From NCBI GenBank assembly GCA_043721775.1, contig JAYSQA010000010.1, positions 1-46,829 of the forward strand: a stretch of DNA of 46,829 nucleotides, read 5' to 3'. The position numbers and the translations under genes are program-made. A model generated the notes under the pieces. The model saw nothing but the letters and a program-made list of their open reading frames with translations, had not been told where the DNA came from and searched no databases. Numbering within the stretch: position 1 is the first letter of the stretch; each line of letters begins with the position of its first letter. Shown here piece after piece: positions 30,658-40,543 of the stretch. The DNA comes from Stagnihabitans sp043721775. GTDB lineage: Bacteria; Pseudomonadota; Alphaproteobacteria; Rhodobacterales; Rhodobacteraceae.

Positions 30658-33609
30658 TCAGGTCAAGGCGTCGTTCACGAGGGCTGCTTGTTCGGCTTTG
30701 TGTTTGCTGGCCAGACCCGTGGCGGGAGAGGCCGAGGCTACGCGCCCGGCATAGCGTGGACGGGGTGATTTCGCGCCGATCTTCATCAGCAGCGTTTCAA
30801 TCTCGGATTCAATGAAGGACCAGGCCCCGGCGTTCTTCGGTTCTTCCTGACACCAGACCACATCGGCGTTCTTGAAGCGCGACAGTTCGGCGGTAAGCGA
30901 GACCGTCGGCACCGGATAAAGTTGTTCGACCCGCATCAGGTAAGTATCGGTCAAGCCACGGGCGTCACGTTCGGCCAGAAGATCGTAGTAGACCTTGCCC
31001 GAACACAGGACGACGCGCTTGATCTGGCCATCCGGGCTGAGGCTGACGGTCGAGTGGCCCTTTTGCGCATCATCCCACAGCACGCGGTGGAAGGTGGAAT
31101 GATCGGTGAAATCATCTGCATCAGAAATGCACATCGGGTGGCGCAGCAGGCTTTTCGGCGTCATCAGAATCAAGGGCTTGCGGAAATCGCGGTGCATCTG
31201 GCGGCGCAGGATGTGGAAGTAGTTCGCCGGTGTCGTGCAGTTCGCAACGATCCAGTTGTCATGTGCTGAAGATTGCAGAAAGCGTTCCAGACGGGCGGAA
31301 GAGTGTTCCGGTCCCTGACCTTCAAAGCCATGCGGCAGCAGGCAGACAAGGCCCGACATCCGCAGCCATTTCGACTCGCCTGAACAGATGAACTGGTCGA
31401 ACATGATCTGCGCGCCGTTGGCGAAGTCACCAAACTGCGCCTCCCACATGGTCAGGGCGTTGGGTTCCGACAGCGAATAGCCGTATTCGAAGCCCAAGAC
31501 CGCATATTCCGACAGCATGGAGTCAATCACCTCATATCGCGCCTGCCCGGCGCGGATGTGGTTCAATGGGTAGTGGCGTTCTTCGGTGATCTGGTCGACG
31601 AAAGCCGAGTGGCGTTGGCTGAAAGTGCCCCGGGTGCAATCCTGACCGGACAGACGGACCGGGAAGCCTTCGGTGACAAGGCTGCCAAAGGCCAAAGACT
31701 CTGCCGTGGCCCAGTCAAAACCCTTGCCGGTCGCAAACATTTCCTTCTTGGATTCCAATTGGCGGGCGACGGTCTTGTGGATGTCAAATCCTTCCGGAAC
31801 GCGGGTCAGCCCCGCACCCACTTCGGCCAAAGTCTCGGGCTTGATCCAGGTTTCGCCGCGCTGGTAGTTTTCCAGATCTTTGGGCTGCAAGTTCTTCCAG
31901 CGCCCATCCAGCCAATCGGCCTTGTTGGGCTTGTAGGTCTTGCCAGCCTCATATTCTTCATTCAGGCGGGCCTGGAACGAGGCTTTCATATCCTCGATCT
32001 CGCCTTCGGGCATCAGGCCGTCTTTGACCAGACGCTCTGCGTAAAGCTGCAACGTGGTCTTTTGCTTGCGGATGCGGGTGTACATCGCCGGGTTGGTGAA
32101 CATGGGCTCGTCGCCCTCGTTATGACCAAAGCGACGGTAGCAGAAGATGTCGATGACGACATCCTTGTGGAACTTCTGGCGGAACTCTGTCGCCACTTTC
32201 GCCGCGTGTACCACGGCTTCCGGGTCATCGCCGTTAACGTGGAAGATCGGGGCTTCCACCATCAGGGCGATGTCGGTGGGGTAGGGGCTGCTGCGCGAGT
32301 ACGACGGCGCGGTGGTAAAGCCGATCTGGTTGTTCACGATGATATGGATCGTCCCGCCGGTGCGGTGGCCTTTCAGCCCCGACAGGCCAAAGCATTCCGC
32401 CACAACACCTTGCCCGGCAAAGGCCGCATCGCCGTGCAACAGGATCGGCATGGCTTGCTGACGGTCGGTGTCGCCGAACTGATCCTGCTTGGCGCGGACC
32501 TTGCCGAGGACAACCGGGTTCACCGCCTCAAGGTGGCTTGGGTTGGCGGTCAGCGACAGGTGCACCGAATTGCCATCAAAGTTGCGGTCCGACGAGGCGC
32601 CAAGGTGGTACTTCACGTCGCCGGAACCGTCAACATCCTCGGGCTTGTAGCTGCCGCCCTGAAATTCGTTGAAGATTGCCTTGTACGGCTTTTGCAGCAC
32701 ATTCGCGAGCACGTTCAACCGGCCCCGGTGCGGCATGCCCACGATGATTTCGCGCACGCCCAGATTGCCGCCGCGCTTGATGATCTGTTCCATCGCCGGG
32801 ATCAGGGCTTCAGCACCATCCAGACCGAAACGCTTGGTGCCCATGTATTTGACATGCAGGAACTTTTCATACCCCTCCGCCTCGACCAGCTTGTTGAGGA
32901 TGGCCTTGCGACCCTCACGCGTGAAGGCGATTTCCTTGCCGTAGCCTTCGATGCGCTCCTTCAGCCAACCCGCCTCTTCGGGGTTGGAGATGTGCATGTA
33001 TTGCAAGGCAAAGGTGCCGCAGTAGGTGCGCTTCACGATCTCGACAATTTGCCGGATCGGGGCCATTTCCAGACCCAGCACCATGTCGATGAAAATTGGG
33101 CGGTCCATATCAGCTTCGGTAAAGCCATATGACGCGGGGTCAAGTTCCGGGTGATGGCCACGCTCGACAATCCCAAGCGGGTCCAGATCAGCGGCAAGGT
33201 GGCCCCGGATGCGGTAAGCGCGGATCAGCATGATGGCGCGGACTGAATCCAGAACGGCGCGGCGCACCTGCGCATCGTTGAGGCTGACGCCCTTTTCGGC
33301 AGCCTTTTCGGTGATGCGCTTGGCCGCCCCTTTGGGTTCGGCAGCCACCGGCCATTCGCCGGTCATGGCGGCGGTCAGATCATCATTGGGCTGCGGCGGC
33401 CAGTCAGACCGGGCCCAGGACGCGCCCTGTGCTGCGCGCTTCTGTTCCATCCCTGAGTCGCCAAGCAGACGGAAAAACTCCGCCCACTGGCCGTCGACAT
33501 TGGCCGGATCATCGGCATATCGTGCGGCGAGCTGGTCGACATAATCCGCATTGGCCCCCTGAAGGAAAGAAGAGGCACGGAATGCGGCGTTGGGGGTTTG
33601 TTCGGTCAT
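30658..33609 (-). CDS. odhA: 2-oxoglutarate dehydrogenase E1
   Basis: ThDP-dependent decarboxylase of the 2-oxoglutarate dehydrogenase complex, 983 residues. The N-terminus (ASSFLQGANADYVDQLAARY) is the E1o-specific segment. RIRGHLAADLDPLG, the EGYEKFLHVKYMGTKRFGLD block, GMPHRGRLNVLANV, the ThDP/Mg-binding GDAAFAGQGVV and NNQIGFTT, and the C-terminal WCQEEPKNAGAW follow in order. Together with odhB and lpdA it forms the complete complex linking 2-oxoglutarate to succinyl-CoA, which sucCD upstream then use. It follows sucD with a 62-base gap containing a 27-bp palindrome. Confidence 0.98.
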   Translation of the reverse strand: MTEQTPNAAFRASSFLQGANADYVDQLAARYADDPANVDGQWAEFFRLLGDSGMEQKRAAQGASWARSDWPPQPNDDLTAAMTGEWPVAAEPKGAAKRITEKAAEKGVSLNDAQVRRAVLDSVRAIMLIRAYRIRGHLAADLDPLGIVERGHHPELDPASYGFTEADMDRPIFIDMVLGLEMAPIRQIVEIVKRTYCGTFALQYMHISNPEEAGWLKERIEGYGKEIAFTREGRKAILNKLVEAEGYEKFLHVKYMGTKRFGLDGAEALIPAMEQIIKRGGNLGVREIIVGMPHRGRLNVLANVLQKPYKAIFNEFQGGSYKPEDVDGSGDVKYHLGASSDRNFDGNSVHLSLTANPSHLEAVNPVVLGKVRAKQDQFGDTDRQQAMPILLHGDAAFAGQGVVAECFGLSGLKGHRTGGTIHIIVNNQIGFTTAPSYSRSSPYPTDIALMVEAPIFHVNGDDPEAVVHAAKVATEFRQKFHKDVVIDIFCYRRFGHNEGDEPMFTNPAMYTRIRKQKTTLQLYAERLVKDGLMPEGEIEDMKASFQARLNEEYEAGKTYKPNKADWLDGRWKNLQPKDLENYQRGETWIKPETLAEVGAGLTRVPEGFDIHKTVARQLESKKEMFATGKGFDWATAESLAFGSLVTEGFPVRLSGQDCTRGTFSQRHSAFVDQITEERHYPLNHIRAGQARYEVIDSMLSEYAVLGFEYGYSLSEPNALTMWEAQFGDFANGAQIMFDQFICSGESKWLRMSGLVCLLPHGFEGQGPEHSSARLERFLQSSAHDNWIVANCTTPANYFHILRRQMHRDFRKPLILMTPKSLLRHPMCISDADDFTDHSTFHRVLWDDAQKGHSTVSLSPDGQIKRVVLCSGKVYYDLLAERDARGLTDTYLMRVEQLYPVPTVSLTAELSRFKNADVVWCQEEPKNAGAWSFIESEIETLLMKIGAKSPRPRYAGRVASASPATGLASKHKAEQAALVNDALT

Positions 33610-33634
33610 GTTCTGTGCCTCCTGAATGTGCGGG

Positions 33635-33661
33635 GTAGGGTGGGGTTTAACCCCACCCTAC
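33635..33661. repeat. 27-bp perfect palindrome in the sucD-odhA gap
   Basis: Arms GTAGGGTGGGGTT and AACCCCACCCTAC with a one-base centre. It lies between two co-directional genes of one operon; no T-run follows on the minus strand. REP-like elements of the GTAGGGTGGG type are scattered in many proteobacteria. It could tune the relative levels of the sucCD and odhAB messages. Confidence 0.85.
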
Positions 33662-33671
33662 GAATACCGTC

Positions 33672-34556
33672 TTAACGCCCCAAAGCTTTCATCACGGCCT
33701 CACCCAGCGTCGCGGGGCTGTCGGCGACGATGATCCCGGCGCGCTTCATCGCCTCGATCTTCGATTCCGCGTCGCCTTTGCCACCGGCAACGATGGCGCC
33801 GGCGTGGCCCATGCGGCGGCCGGTGGGGGCGGTGCGGCCGGCGATGAAGCCTGCGGTGGGCTTCCAGCGGCCGCGCTTCTTCTCATCGGCAAGGAACTGG
33901 GCGGCGTCTTCTTCGGCGGCACCGCCGATTTCGCCGATCATGATGATGGAATGGGTTTCCGGATCGGCGAGGAACATCTCAAGGATGTCGATATGCTCGC
34001 TCCCTTTGATCGGGTCGCCGCCGATGCCCACGGCAGAGGATTGGCCAAGGCCCACGTCGGTGGTTTGCTTCACGGCCTCATAGGTCAGCGTGCCAGAGCG
34101 GCTGACCACGCCGACCGAGCCGCGTGTAAAGATGCTGCCCGGCATGATGCCGATCTTGCATTCGCCGGGGGTCATCACACCGGGGCAGTTTGGGCCGATC
34201 AGGCGGGACTTGGAATTGATCAGGGCACGCTTGACCTTCATCATGTCCAGCACCGGGATGCCCTCGGTGATGCAGACGATCAGCTCCATCTCGGCATCAA
34301 TCGCCTCAAGGATGCTGTCAGCGGCGAAGGGCGGCGGCACGTAGATGACGGAGGCATTCGCCTGCGTCTCGCGCTTGGCGTCGTGGACCGAGTCGAAGAC
34401 CGGGAGGCCAAGGTGCAGCGAACCGCCCTTGCCGGGGGTGACGCCGCCGACCATACGTGTGCCGTAGGCAATCGCCTGTTCGGAGTGGAAGGTGCCTTGG
34501 CTGCCGGTGAATCCCTGACAGATCAGGCGGGTGTTGGAATTGACGAGGATGGACAT
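33672..34556 (-). CDS. sucD: Succinyl-CoA synthetase alpha subunit
   Basis: CoA- and phosphohistidine-bearing subunit of the enzyme that converts succinyl-CoA to succinate with nucleotide triphosphate synthesis. The 294-residue protein starts MSILVNSNTRLICQGFTGSQ (CoA-binding), has VYVPPPFAAD-like and ITEGIPVLDM segments, NCPGVMTPGECKIGIMPG, and the active-site His in RMGHAGAIVAGGKG. AGGGA lies 7 bases before ATG 34554-34556, directly after the stop of the orphan ORF. Normally sucD directly follows sucC; here a foreign-looking 145-codon gene separates them. Confidence 0.98.
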   Translation of the reverse strand: MSILVNSNTRLICQGFTGSQGTFHSEQAIAYGTRMVGGVTPGKGGSLHLGLPVFDSVHDAKRETQANASVIYVPPPFAADSILEAIDAEMELIVCITEGIPVLDMMKVKRALINSKSRLIGPNCPGVMTPGECKIGIMPGSIFTRGSVGVVSRSGTLTYEAVKQTTDVGLGQSSAVGIGGDPIKGSEHIDILEMFLADPETHSIIMIGEIGGAAEEDAAQFLADEKKRGRWKPTAGFIAGRTAPTGRRMGHAGAIVAGGKGDAESKIEAMKRAGIIVADSPATLGEAVMKALGR

Positions 34557-34566
34557 TCTGAATTCC

Positions 34567-35001
34567 CTAGACGCGCTGAATGATTACTGGTGCTGGTGTC
34601 GGTTCGTTGGGCCGAAAGAGGTCGGCTCGATAAAGCCCAGTATTGGGGTTGAACTTCGTGACCCGCCAATACCCCCCGCGCGTTACGGTATCCCATGGGA
34701 CCGCGTCTTGATAACCAGTCTCAGGACTACCCAGAAGATAGATCGCGTCAACGCGGCCGTTGAACTTTTCCACCGCAGAAGTGAGATGGGCGATGAGCTT
34801 GGTGTTTCCGTGGGCCGGATTGCGAAAATTGACCAACTCAGGCCATATCTCCCAACCATCATAGTAGGACCTATTATCTCTCGGTTTAAGGAACTTCTTC
34901 CAGATAGTTATGCAAACACCATTGGGCTTCTCAGCTGACCAAGTCTGCTGAGGATTCTGGACTTCGTACCCCAGATTCTCAAAGGCTTCCACGAATCCCA
35001 A
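34567..35001 (-). CDS. Orphan low-GC protein between sucC and sucD
   Basis: A 144-residue protein I do not recognise. It is soluble, mixed alpha/beta, rich in aromatic residues (five Trp), with segments GVCITIWKKFLKPRDN, YYDGWEIWPELVNF and DAIYLLGSPETGY. The start is TTG 34999-35001, four bases after the sucC stop, with AAGGGG from the end of sucC 7 bases upstream; the stop is 10 bases before sucD. It is thus tightly built into the operon. Base composition differs: 55 of 120 bases are G/C in 34801-34920 by hand count, against 36 of 60 in a sucC line and 50 of 60 in a sucD line. That suggests recent acquisition. No transposase or repeats flank it. Confidence 0.75.
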   Translation of the reverse strand: MGFVEAFENLGYEVQNPQQTWSAEKPNGVCITIWKKFLKPRDNRSYYDGWEIWPELVNFRNPAHGNTKLIAHLTSAVEKFNGRVDAIYLLGSPETGYQDAVPWDTVTRGGYWRVTKFNPNTGLYRADLFRPNEPTPAPVIIQRV

Positions 35002-35005
35002 GACG

Positions 35006-36199
<1,194 letters not shown>

Positions 36200-36292
36200 C
36201 TTGCGCCCCGAAAAGTGGATTTGGCGGGTTCTGACACAGAATGCTGCGGCGGCATAATGGGAAAAGGTCGGGAGGGCGGGAAAAACGACATT

Positions 36293-36323
36293 TGTGATCA
36301 CAGTAAAAAATTTTGTGATCACG
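36293..36323 (-). promoter_or_regulatory. Tandem palindromic operator pair upstream of sucC
   Basis: TGTGATCACA (36293-36302, perfect palindrome) and TGTGATCACG (36314-36323) start 21 bp apart, about two helical turns, within an AT-rich island 94-124 bases upstream of the sucC start. Spacing and symmetry suggest cooperative binding by a dimeric regulator. The half-site TGTGA resembles GntR- and CRP-type boxes, but I cannot name the regulator. Confidence 0.6.
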
Positions 36324-36370
36324 CGTAATAAATCGGCAATCTTGAAACTGGGATTTCACCTGGCCGACCT

Positions 36371-36427
36371 TGGAAGCGGGGGTTTCACACCCCCGCACCC
36401 CCGTGGGATATTTGTGCAAGAATGAAA
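36371..36427. repeat. Intergenic GC-rich repeat, copy upstream of sucC
   Basis: TGGAAGCGGGGGTTTCACAC, then CCCCGCACCCCCGTGGGATA and TTTGTGCAAGAATGAAA. GCGGGGG/CCCCCGC can pair around TTTCACA-like loop bases. Nearly identical in its tail to the copy at 38436-38490. Confidence 0.85.
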
Positions 36428-36468
36428 GGGGTGCAGGGGGAAAGATACGGGGAACCCGAGGGAACAGG

Positions 36469-37692
36469 TCAGTTCAGGTAGAGCGAGAACAGCATGGATT
36501 GGCCTTGCATCAGGCGGTCAAAGGCGTCGATGCTGGCGGTGTCGATCACAGGTCCCTTTTCCAGATAGGGCAGGGCGGCCCAGCCTTGCGCCCAGCCGGC
36601 CACGTCGATCGGGGCGGGGTCGGTGAAGATCTGGGCCAGATTGATCCCGGCAGGCGGGCCCACGCGCCAGAACGGCAGCAGTTTCTTGCCGTTCAGGACA
36701 TCCTCCAGATCGGCCAGAACGGCCAGCCAGCTGGCTTGGGTGCCGGGCGGCAGGTCAAAGCCTATGGCGGAGTGCTGGTGTTCGTTGGGCAGCCATTCCT
36801 GCGCGTCGTCGGTCTCCAGGGTGACGCGGTCCCAGAAGGCACGGTTTTCGGCAACAGTGGCCAGCAGGTGATCGCGGGCCGAGGCCATGCGAGCCTTGTC
36901 AGGTTGCTGGTTCAGGGTGGCAAGAATGACGGCGATCAGGTCGAAGGCATCCAGCGCCGCAGGGCCGTTGCCCATGTCGCCGAAGATGAAGTCTGGCGAG
37001 ACCGGGCCAAGAGAGCGCATTGTGTCGCGGGCGGCGATGATGCGGGTCAGCGGCCCGGTCGGGTCATAGGCGCGGGCCATGTCACAAAAGGCGTTCAACA
37101 GGTCGGCATACGCGGTGAGCCAGCTGGCATCGGCGCCATCGAAGCGCACGGTTGGCAGGGTCTGGGGCGGGATGGTGCCATCGGTGGCAGGTGGCACCTC
37201 GGCACCGAGGGCGGTGGTGCTGATGATGTCGGCGATGCCTTCACCGGGGTCGCGGGTGGCGTTGGCATTGACGTCGAACCAAAGGTCGGAGAGGGCGATT
37301 TCCACCCCAAAATCGGCGCTGTCGGACAGGGTGGCGAGGGTGGCCTTTGCCTCGGACAGCTTGTCGCCGGTGTGGATGAAGATGCTTGCGACCGAGGCCG
37401 GGTCGAAGGGTTTGGGGTTCGGGTTGGGCGGCAGGGGCATCCGCAGCAGGGGCAACATGGCGGAACGGTCGGTCAGGCCTGCGGCCCAGCGGTCTTGAAA
37501 GCTGATCTCGATGGCACGCAGGAACTGGACGCCGCCGAGGCTGAAGGTTTCGGCATTGGTCCGGCTGGGCAGGGCGGTGAGGCGCATTTCAACCTCGGCC
37601 AGGCCCTTGGTGCCGATTTCGGCGGAGAGGGGTTCGGCGTATGCGGGCAGGCAGAGGAAAAGGGCGGGCAAAGCGGCGAGCATTGGGCGCAT
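36469..37692 (-). CDS. Conserved exported protein of unknown function
   Basis: A 407-residue protein with a clear signal peptide (MRPMLAALPALFLCLPAYA, cleavage after residue 19). The mature part has no motif I can name; it contains DLWFDVNANATRDPGEG, similar in style to calcium-binding or dockerin-like acidic loops, and HQHSAIGFDLPPGTQASW. The start is well supported by AGGAGG 6 bases before ATG 37690-37692. It lies upstream of sucC on the same strand, separated by the operator region and a repeat, so it is probably not in the TCA operon. Periplasmic location is predicted from the signal peptide only. Confidence 0.75.
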   Translation of the reverse strand: MRPMLAALPALFLCLPAYAEPLSAEIGTKGLAEVEMRLTALPSRTNAETFSLGGVQFLRAIEISFQDRWAAGLTDRSAMLPLLRMPLPPNPNPKPFDPASVASIFIHTGDKLSEAKATLATLSDSADFGVEIALSDLWFDVNANATRDPGEGIADIISTTALGAEVPPATDGTIPPQTLPTVRFDGADASWLTAYADLLNAFCDMARAYDPTGPLTRIIAARDTMRSLGPVSPDFIFGDMGNGPAALDAFDLIAVILATLNQQPDKARMASARDHLLATVAENRAFWDRVTLETDDAQEWLPNEHQHSAIGFDLPPGTQASWLAVLADLEDVLNGKKLLPFWRVGPPAGINLAQIFTDPAPIDVAGWAQGWAALPYLEKGPVIDTASIDAFDRLMQGQSMLFSLYLN

Positions 37693-37745
37693 GGCAGCCT
37701 CCTGAATGTAGGGGGATGATCCGCCGGGTGGGGCGAATAATCAAG

Positions 37746-38417
37746 TCAGCCTGGAATGGCGGTGCAGAGGATCTGGCCGCGTGGCAAGCAGGGGTCGGAC
37801 AGGGCGGCGGTGAAGCCTGCGGTTTGGGCCGTGTGCAGGACATCGGGGCCAAGGTGATGATAGGGGGCGCGGTTGGGGTGGGTGACGACGCCATCAGGTT
37901 GGCGGAGCGGCGCATAGGCCGCCTGCGGATCGGGGGCGAGGAAGACGGTGAAGAGCAGCTTTTGCAGGCGGGGGAAGCGGGCGCGGACCTTTGGCAGGGC
38001 GGCTTGCAGGTGAGACAGCGGCAGGTGGGTGAAGACGGCGAAGGCCATGGCCATGTCGATGGTTGCGGGGACGCCGGGGAAGGCGAAATTGGCATCCTCG
38101 ATCAGCTGGTCTGCGGGCAGGCGGGATTTGTCTTGCAGTTCAAGGTCGTAGCCGCGTTTTAGAAGCGCACCGGACAAGTCGGTGGCCCAGTAGTGGCCGG
38201 CATCAAGATAGGCCACGGCGCGGCAGCCCAGCCGCAGGGAACCGGCGCCGATGTCGAGAAGGGTGTGATGACGGTCGAGCCCGGCGGCGAGCAGAAGTTG
38301 CATCTGGATCAGGCCGGTCTCTTCCCAACGGCCGCCGACGATATCGCGGTGGCGGCCCTTGGCGAGTGCCTCATCGTAAAAACCGGGCTGGTGATAGGGG
38401 GAGATCGGGCGGGACAT
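37746..38417 (-). CDS. Class I SAM-dependent methyltransferase
   Basis: Cytosolic methyltransferase of 223 residues. The SAM-binding motif I is LLDIGAGSLRLG near residues 53-64, followed by YWATDLSGALLKRG (acidic Asp after strand 2) and the motif IV-like MAMAFAVFTHLPLSHLQ. The substrate is unknown. The start ATG 38415-38417 has no strong Shine-Dalgarno. It is 53 bases upstream of the exported protein gene and shares its strand; the two may be co-transcribed. Upstream lies another repeat copy and then pepT. Confidence 0.82.
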   Translation of the reverse strand: MSRPISPYHQPGFYDEALAKGRHRDIVGGRWEETGLIQMQLLLAAGLDRHHTLLDIGAGSLRLGCRAVAYLDAGHYWATDLSGALLKRGYDLELQDKSRLPADQLIEDANFAFPGVPATIDMAMAFAVFTHLPLSHLQAALPKVRARFPRLQKLLFTVFLAPDPQAAYAPLRQPDGVVTHPNRAPYHHLGPDVLHTAQTAGFTAALSDPCLPRGQILCTAIPG

Positions 38418-38435
38418 GATGGGTTTCCGGGCTGG

Positions 38436-38490
38436 CCGCCGGGGGTTTCACACCCCCGGACCCCCGTGGGATATTTGTGCAAGAATGAAA
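38436..38490. repeat. Intergenic GC-rich repeat, copy between pepT and the methyltransferase gene
   Basis: GCCGCCGGGGGTTTCACACC, then CCCGGACCCCCGTGGGATAT and TTGTGCAAGAATGAAA. The hairpin arm is CCGGGGG/CCCCCGG here rather than GCGGGGG/CCCCCGC, a compensatory change that keeps the pairing. Confidence 0.85.
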
Positions 38491-38532
38491 GGGGGGGCGG
38501 GGGATTGATGTCGGGGGCAATGAAACGGGGGG

Positions 38533-39780
38533 TTAGTCGGTGGCGGTTTCGATGATTTTCAGCATGAGGGCGGTGGCCACGGCCATATCCTGCACCGAGA
38601 TCCATTCCAAGGGGCCGTGAATCTCTTGCATGCCGGTGAAGAGGTTGGGGGTGGGCAGGCCCATTTCGGTCAGCCGGGAGCCGTCGGTGCCGCCGCGGAT
38701 GGCTTTGGAGACCGGTTCGATGCTGATGGCACGGGCGGCGGTCAGGGCAAGGTTGACCGGGCGCATGTCATTTTCGAGCCAGTAGCGCATGTTGCGGTAT
38801 TGCGGGGTGATGGTGAGGGAGACGGCGGCGCGAGGCTCGGCGGCGGCCAAGTTGGCGCAGGCCTGCCGCAGCAGCATGGCCTTTTCGGCAAGGCCCTGGC
38901 GTTCGAAATCGCGCAAGATGAAGCGCAGGGTGGCTTCGGCGGCGTTACCGGTCATGTCGGTGAGGTGGAGGAAGCCTTCCCGGCCCTCGGTCACTTCGGG
39001 GGTCATGGTGGCCAGCGGCAGGGCGGAGATCAGGCGGGCGGCCAGGGTCAGGGCGTTGACCAGCTTGCCCTTGGCCCAGCCGGGATGGGCCGACACACCG
39101 GTGATCTTGACGGTGGCACCATCGGCGGAGAAGCTTTCATATTCAATCTCGCCCACCGTGGAGCCGTCGAAGGTATAGGCGAAGGCGGCGGCAATGTCAG
39201 CGGGCAGGCGCTTGTTGACCCCTCGGCCGATTTCCTCATCCGGGGTGAAGGCAAGGCGCACCGGACCATGGCGCAAACCGCGGGTCGTCAGCAGGTGGCG
39301 GGCGGCGGTCATCAGGATGGACACGCCGGCCTTGTCATCGGCACCCAGCAGCGTGGCACCCGAAGCGGTGATGATGGTGTGGCCCAGCTTTTTGCCCAGT
39401 TCAGGCGAGGTTTCGGGCGACAGGATCAGGGGCGCGTCGGGATATGTGATCTGACCTCCGTTATAGCCGCGATGGACGCGGGGTTTGACGCCGGTGGCAT
39501 TGAAGGCGGGCGCAGTGTCGACATGGGCGAGGAAGGCAACGGTGGGGCCGGGGGCGGTTCCCGGAACCGTGGCCAGAACCGCGCCATAGCCGGTCAGCGT
39601 GACATCCTGCGCCCCCATCGCCAGCAACTCGTCACGCAGCAGGGTCAGCATCCCGAACTGGGTTTGGGTTGAGGGCGAGGCCGGGCTGTCCTGATCGCTT
39701 TGGCTGTCGATGGCCGCATACCGCATCAGGCGGCCTTCAAGCTCGTCATCAAGGAAGTGGGTGTCAGGGGAATGGGTCAT
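38533..39780 (-). CDS. pepT: Peptidase T (tripeptide aminopeptidase, M20)
   Basis: Zinc-dependent aminopeptidase that removes the N-terminal residue from tripeptides, 415 residues. It has the M20 metal ligands in order: AFLAHVDTAP (His/Asp), LLGADDKAG (bridging Asp), TPDEEIGRG (catalytic Glu and metal Glu), FDGSTVGEIEYESF, and IRGGTDGSRLTEMG and FTGMQEIHGPLEW at the end. The start ATG 39778-39780 has GGAGG 5 bases upstream; the extra 34 codons of the longer frame are rejected. It is transcribed away from the PAP2 gene. Length matches PepT (about 410). Confidence 0.95.
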   Translation of the reverse strand: MTHSPDTHFLDDELEGRLMRYAAIDSQSDQDSPASPSTQTQFGMLTLLRDELLAMGAQDVTLTGYGAVLATVPGTAPGPTVAFLAHVDTAPAFNATGVKPRVHRGYNGGQITYPDAPLILSPETSPELGKKLGHTIITASGATLLGADDKAGVSILMTAARHLLTTRGLRHGPVRLAFTPDEEIGRGVNKRLPADIAAAFAYTFDGSTVGEIEYESFSADGATVKITGVSAHPGWAKGKLVNALTLAARLISALPLATMTPEVTEGREGFLHLTDMTGNAAEATLRFILRDFERQGLAEKAMLLRQACANLAAAEPRAAVSLTITPQYRNMRYWLENDMRPVNLALTAARAISIEPVSKAIRGGTDGSRLTEMGLPTPNLFTGMQEIHGPLEWISVQDMAVATALMLKIIETATD

Positions 39781-39943
39781 GCGGGCCTCCGGTCTGGTCG
39801 GGAATTTGGCGGGCGGGCCGGGGGAAGTCAACGCGGTGGCGGCAAAGCCGGGGGCATCCGTTGGGGGAGCCGTCCTGTCCACAAGGGCACTGGCTTTTGC
39901 GGCGAAGGTCCGTCAAAAGTGGCAAAACAAGCTGGAGGTTGCC

Positions 39944-40483
39944 ATGGACGCTGTCATCACCCATTGGATCAACGCGCAGGCCGGACAACCCGCCTTGGAC
40001 GCGATCATGCGGGCGGCGTCGGCTTATGGCGTGCCGGTGATCGTAGGCCTTGTGGCCGTGCAATGGTTCGCGCGGCGCGACAGGCTGCATGTCCGCCATG
40101 CAGCCCTTGTTGCGGGGCTGGCGTTTCTGCTGGGGCTTGCGCTTAATCAAGGCTTGCTGCTGTTGGTGCACCGGGTGCGGCCCTATGATGCCGGAGTGAC
40201 CCGGTTGCTGATCGCCCGCAGCGCGGATTGGTCTTTCCCGTCGGACCACGCCACGGCTGCGGTTGCGGTTGTGCTGGCGTTTTGTCGCAAGGGGCTGTGG
40301 GGGCGTGGCGCCGTGCTGTTGGGGCTGGCGGCGCTGATCTGCCTGTCACGGGTGTATCTGGGCATTCACTACGCCAGCGACATTCTGGGCGGTGCTGCAA
40401 CTGGCGCGCTGGCGGTGGTTGTGGTGGGCCTGATTTACCGGGAAGGCAACCGGATTGACCGCTTTGCGACGGCGATCCTGTGA
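39944..40483 (+). CDS. PAP2 phosphatase, BcrC/undecaprenyl-diphosphatase-like
   Basis: Integral membrane phosphatase of 179 residues. The PAP2 signature appears as VHRVRPYD, SFPSDHATAA and SRVYLGIHYASDILGG with both catalytic His and the Asp; the PSDH variant (not PSGH) is the form seen in BcrC-type undecaprenyl-pyrophosphate phosphatases. The Lys that normally precedes R-P by seven residues is absent. About five helices surround these motifs. The start ATG 39944 has GGAGG 5 bases upstream. Role in recycling the lipid carrier is an inference from the PSDH motif; its neighbours include glycosyltransferases, which would fit. It converges on the first tandem glycosyltransferase gene. Confidence 0.82.
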   Translation: MDAVITHWINAQAGQPALDAIMRAASAYGVPVIVGLVAVQWFARRDRLHVRHAALVAGLAFLLGLALNQGLLLLVHRVRPYDAGVTRLLIARSADWSFPSDHATAAVAVVLAFCRKGLWGRGAVLLGLAALICLSRVYLGIHYASDILGGAATGALAVVVVGLIYREGNRIDRFATAIL

Positions 40484-40543
40484 CCGGAACACAGGCGTGG
40501 ATATGCGCCTATGCATCGGGGCAGACTTCGACGGGGTGCTGCC

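Noticed and set aside
31558..33132. 524-codon open frame on the plus strand opposite odhA
   Set aside because: It is the antisense shadow of the odhA reading frame in high-GC DNA; it has no domain and no ribosome binding site. Other long antisense frames in the window were rejected for the same reason.
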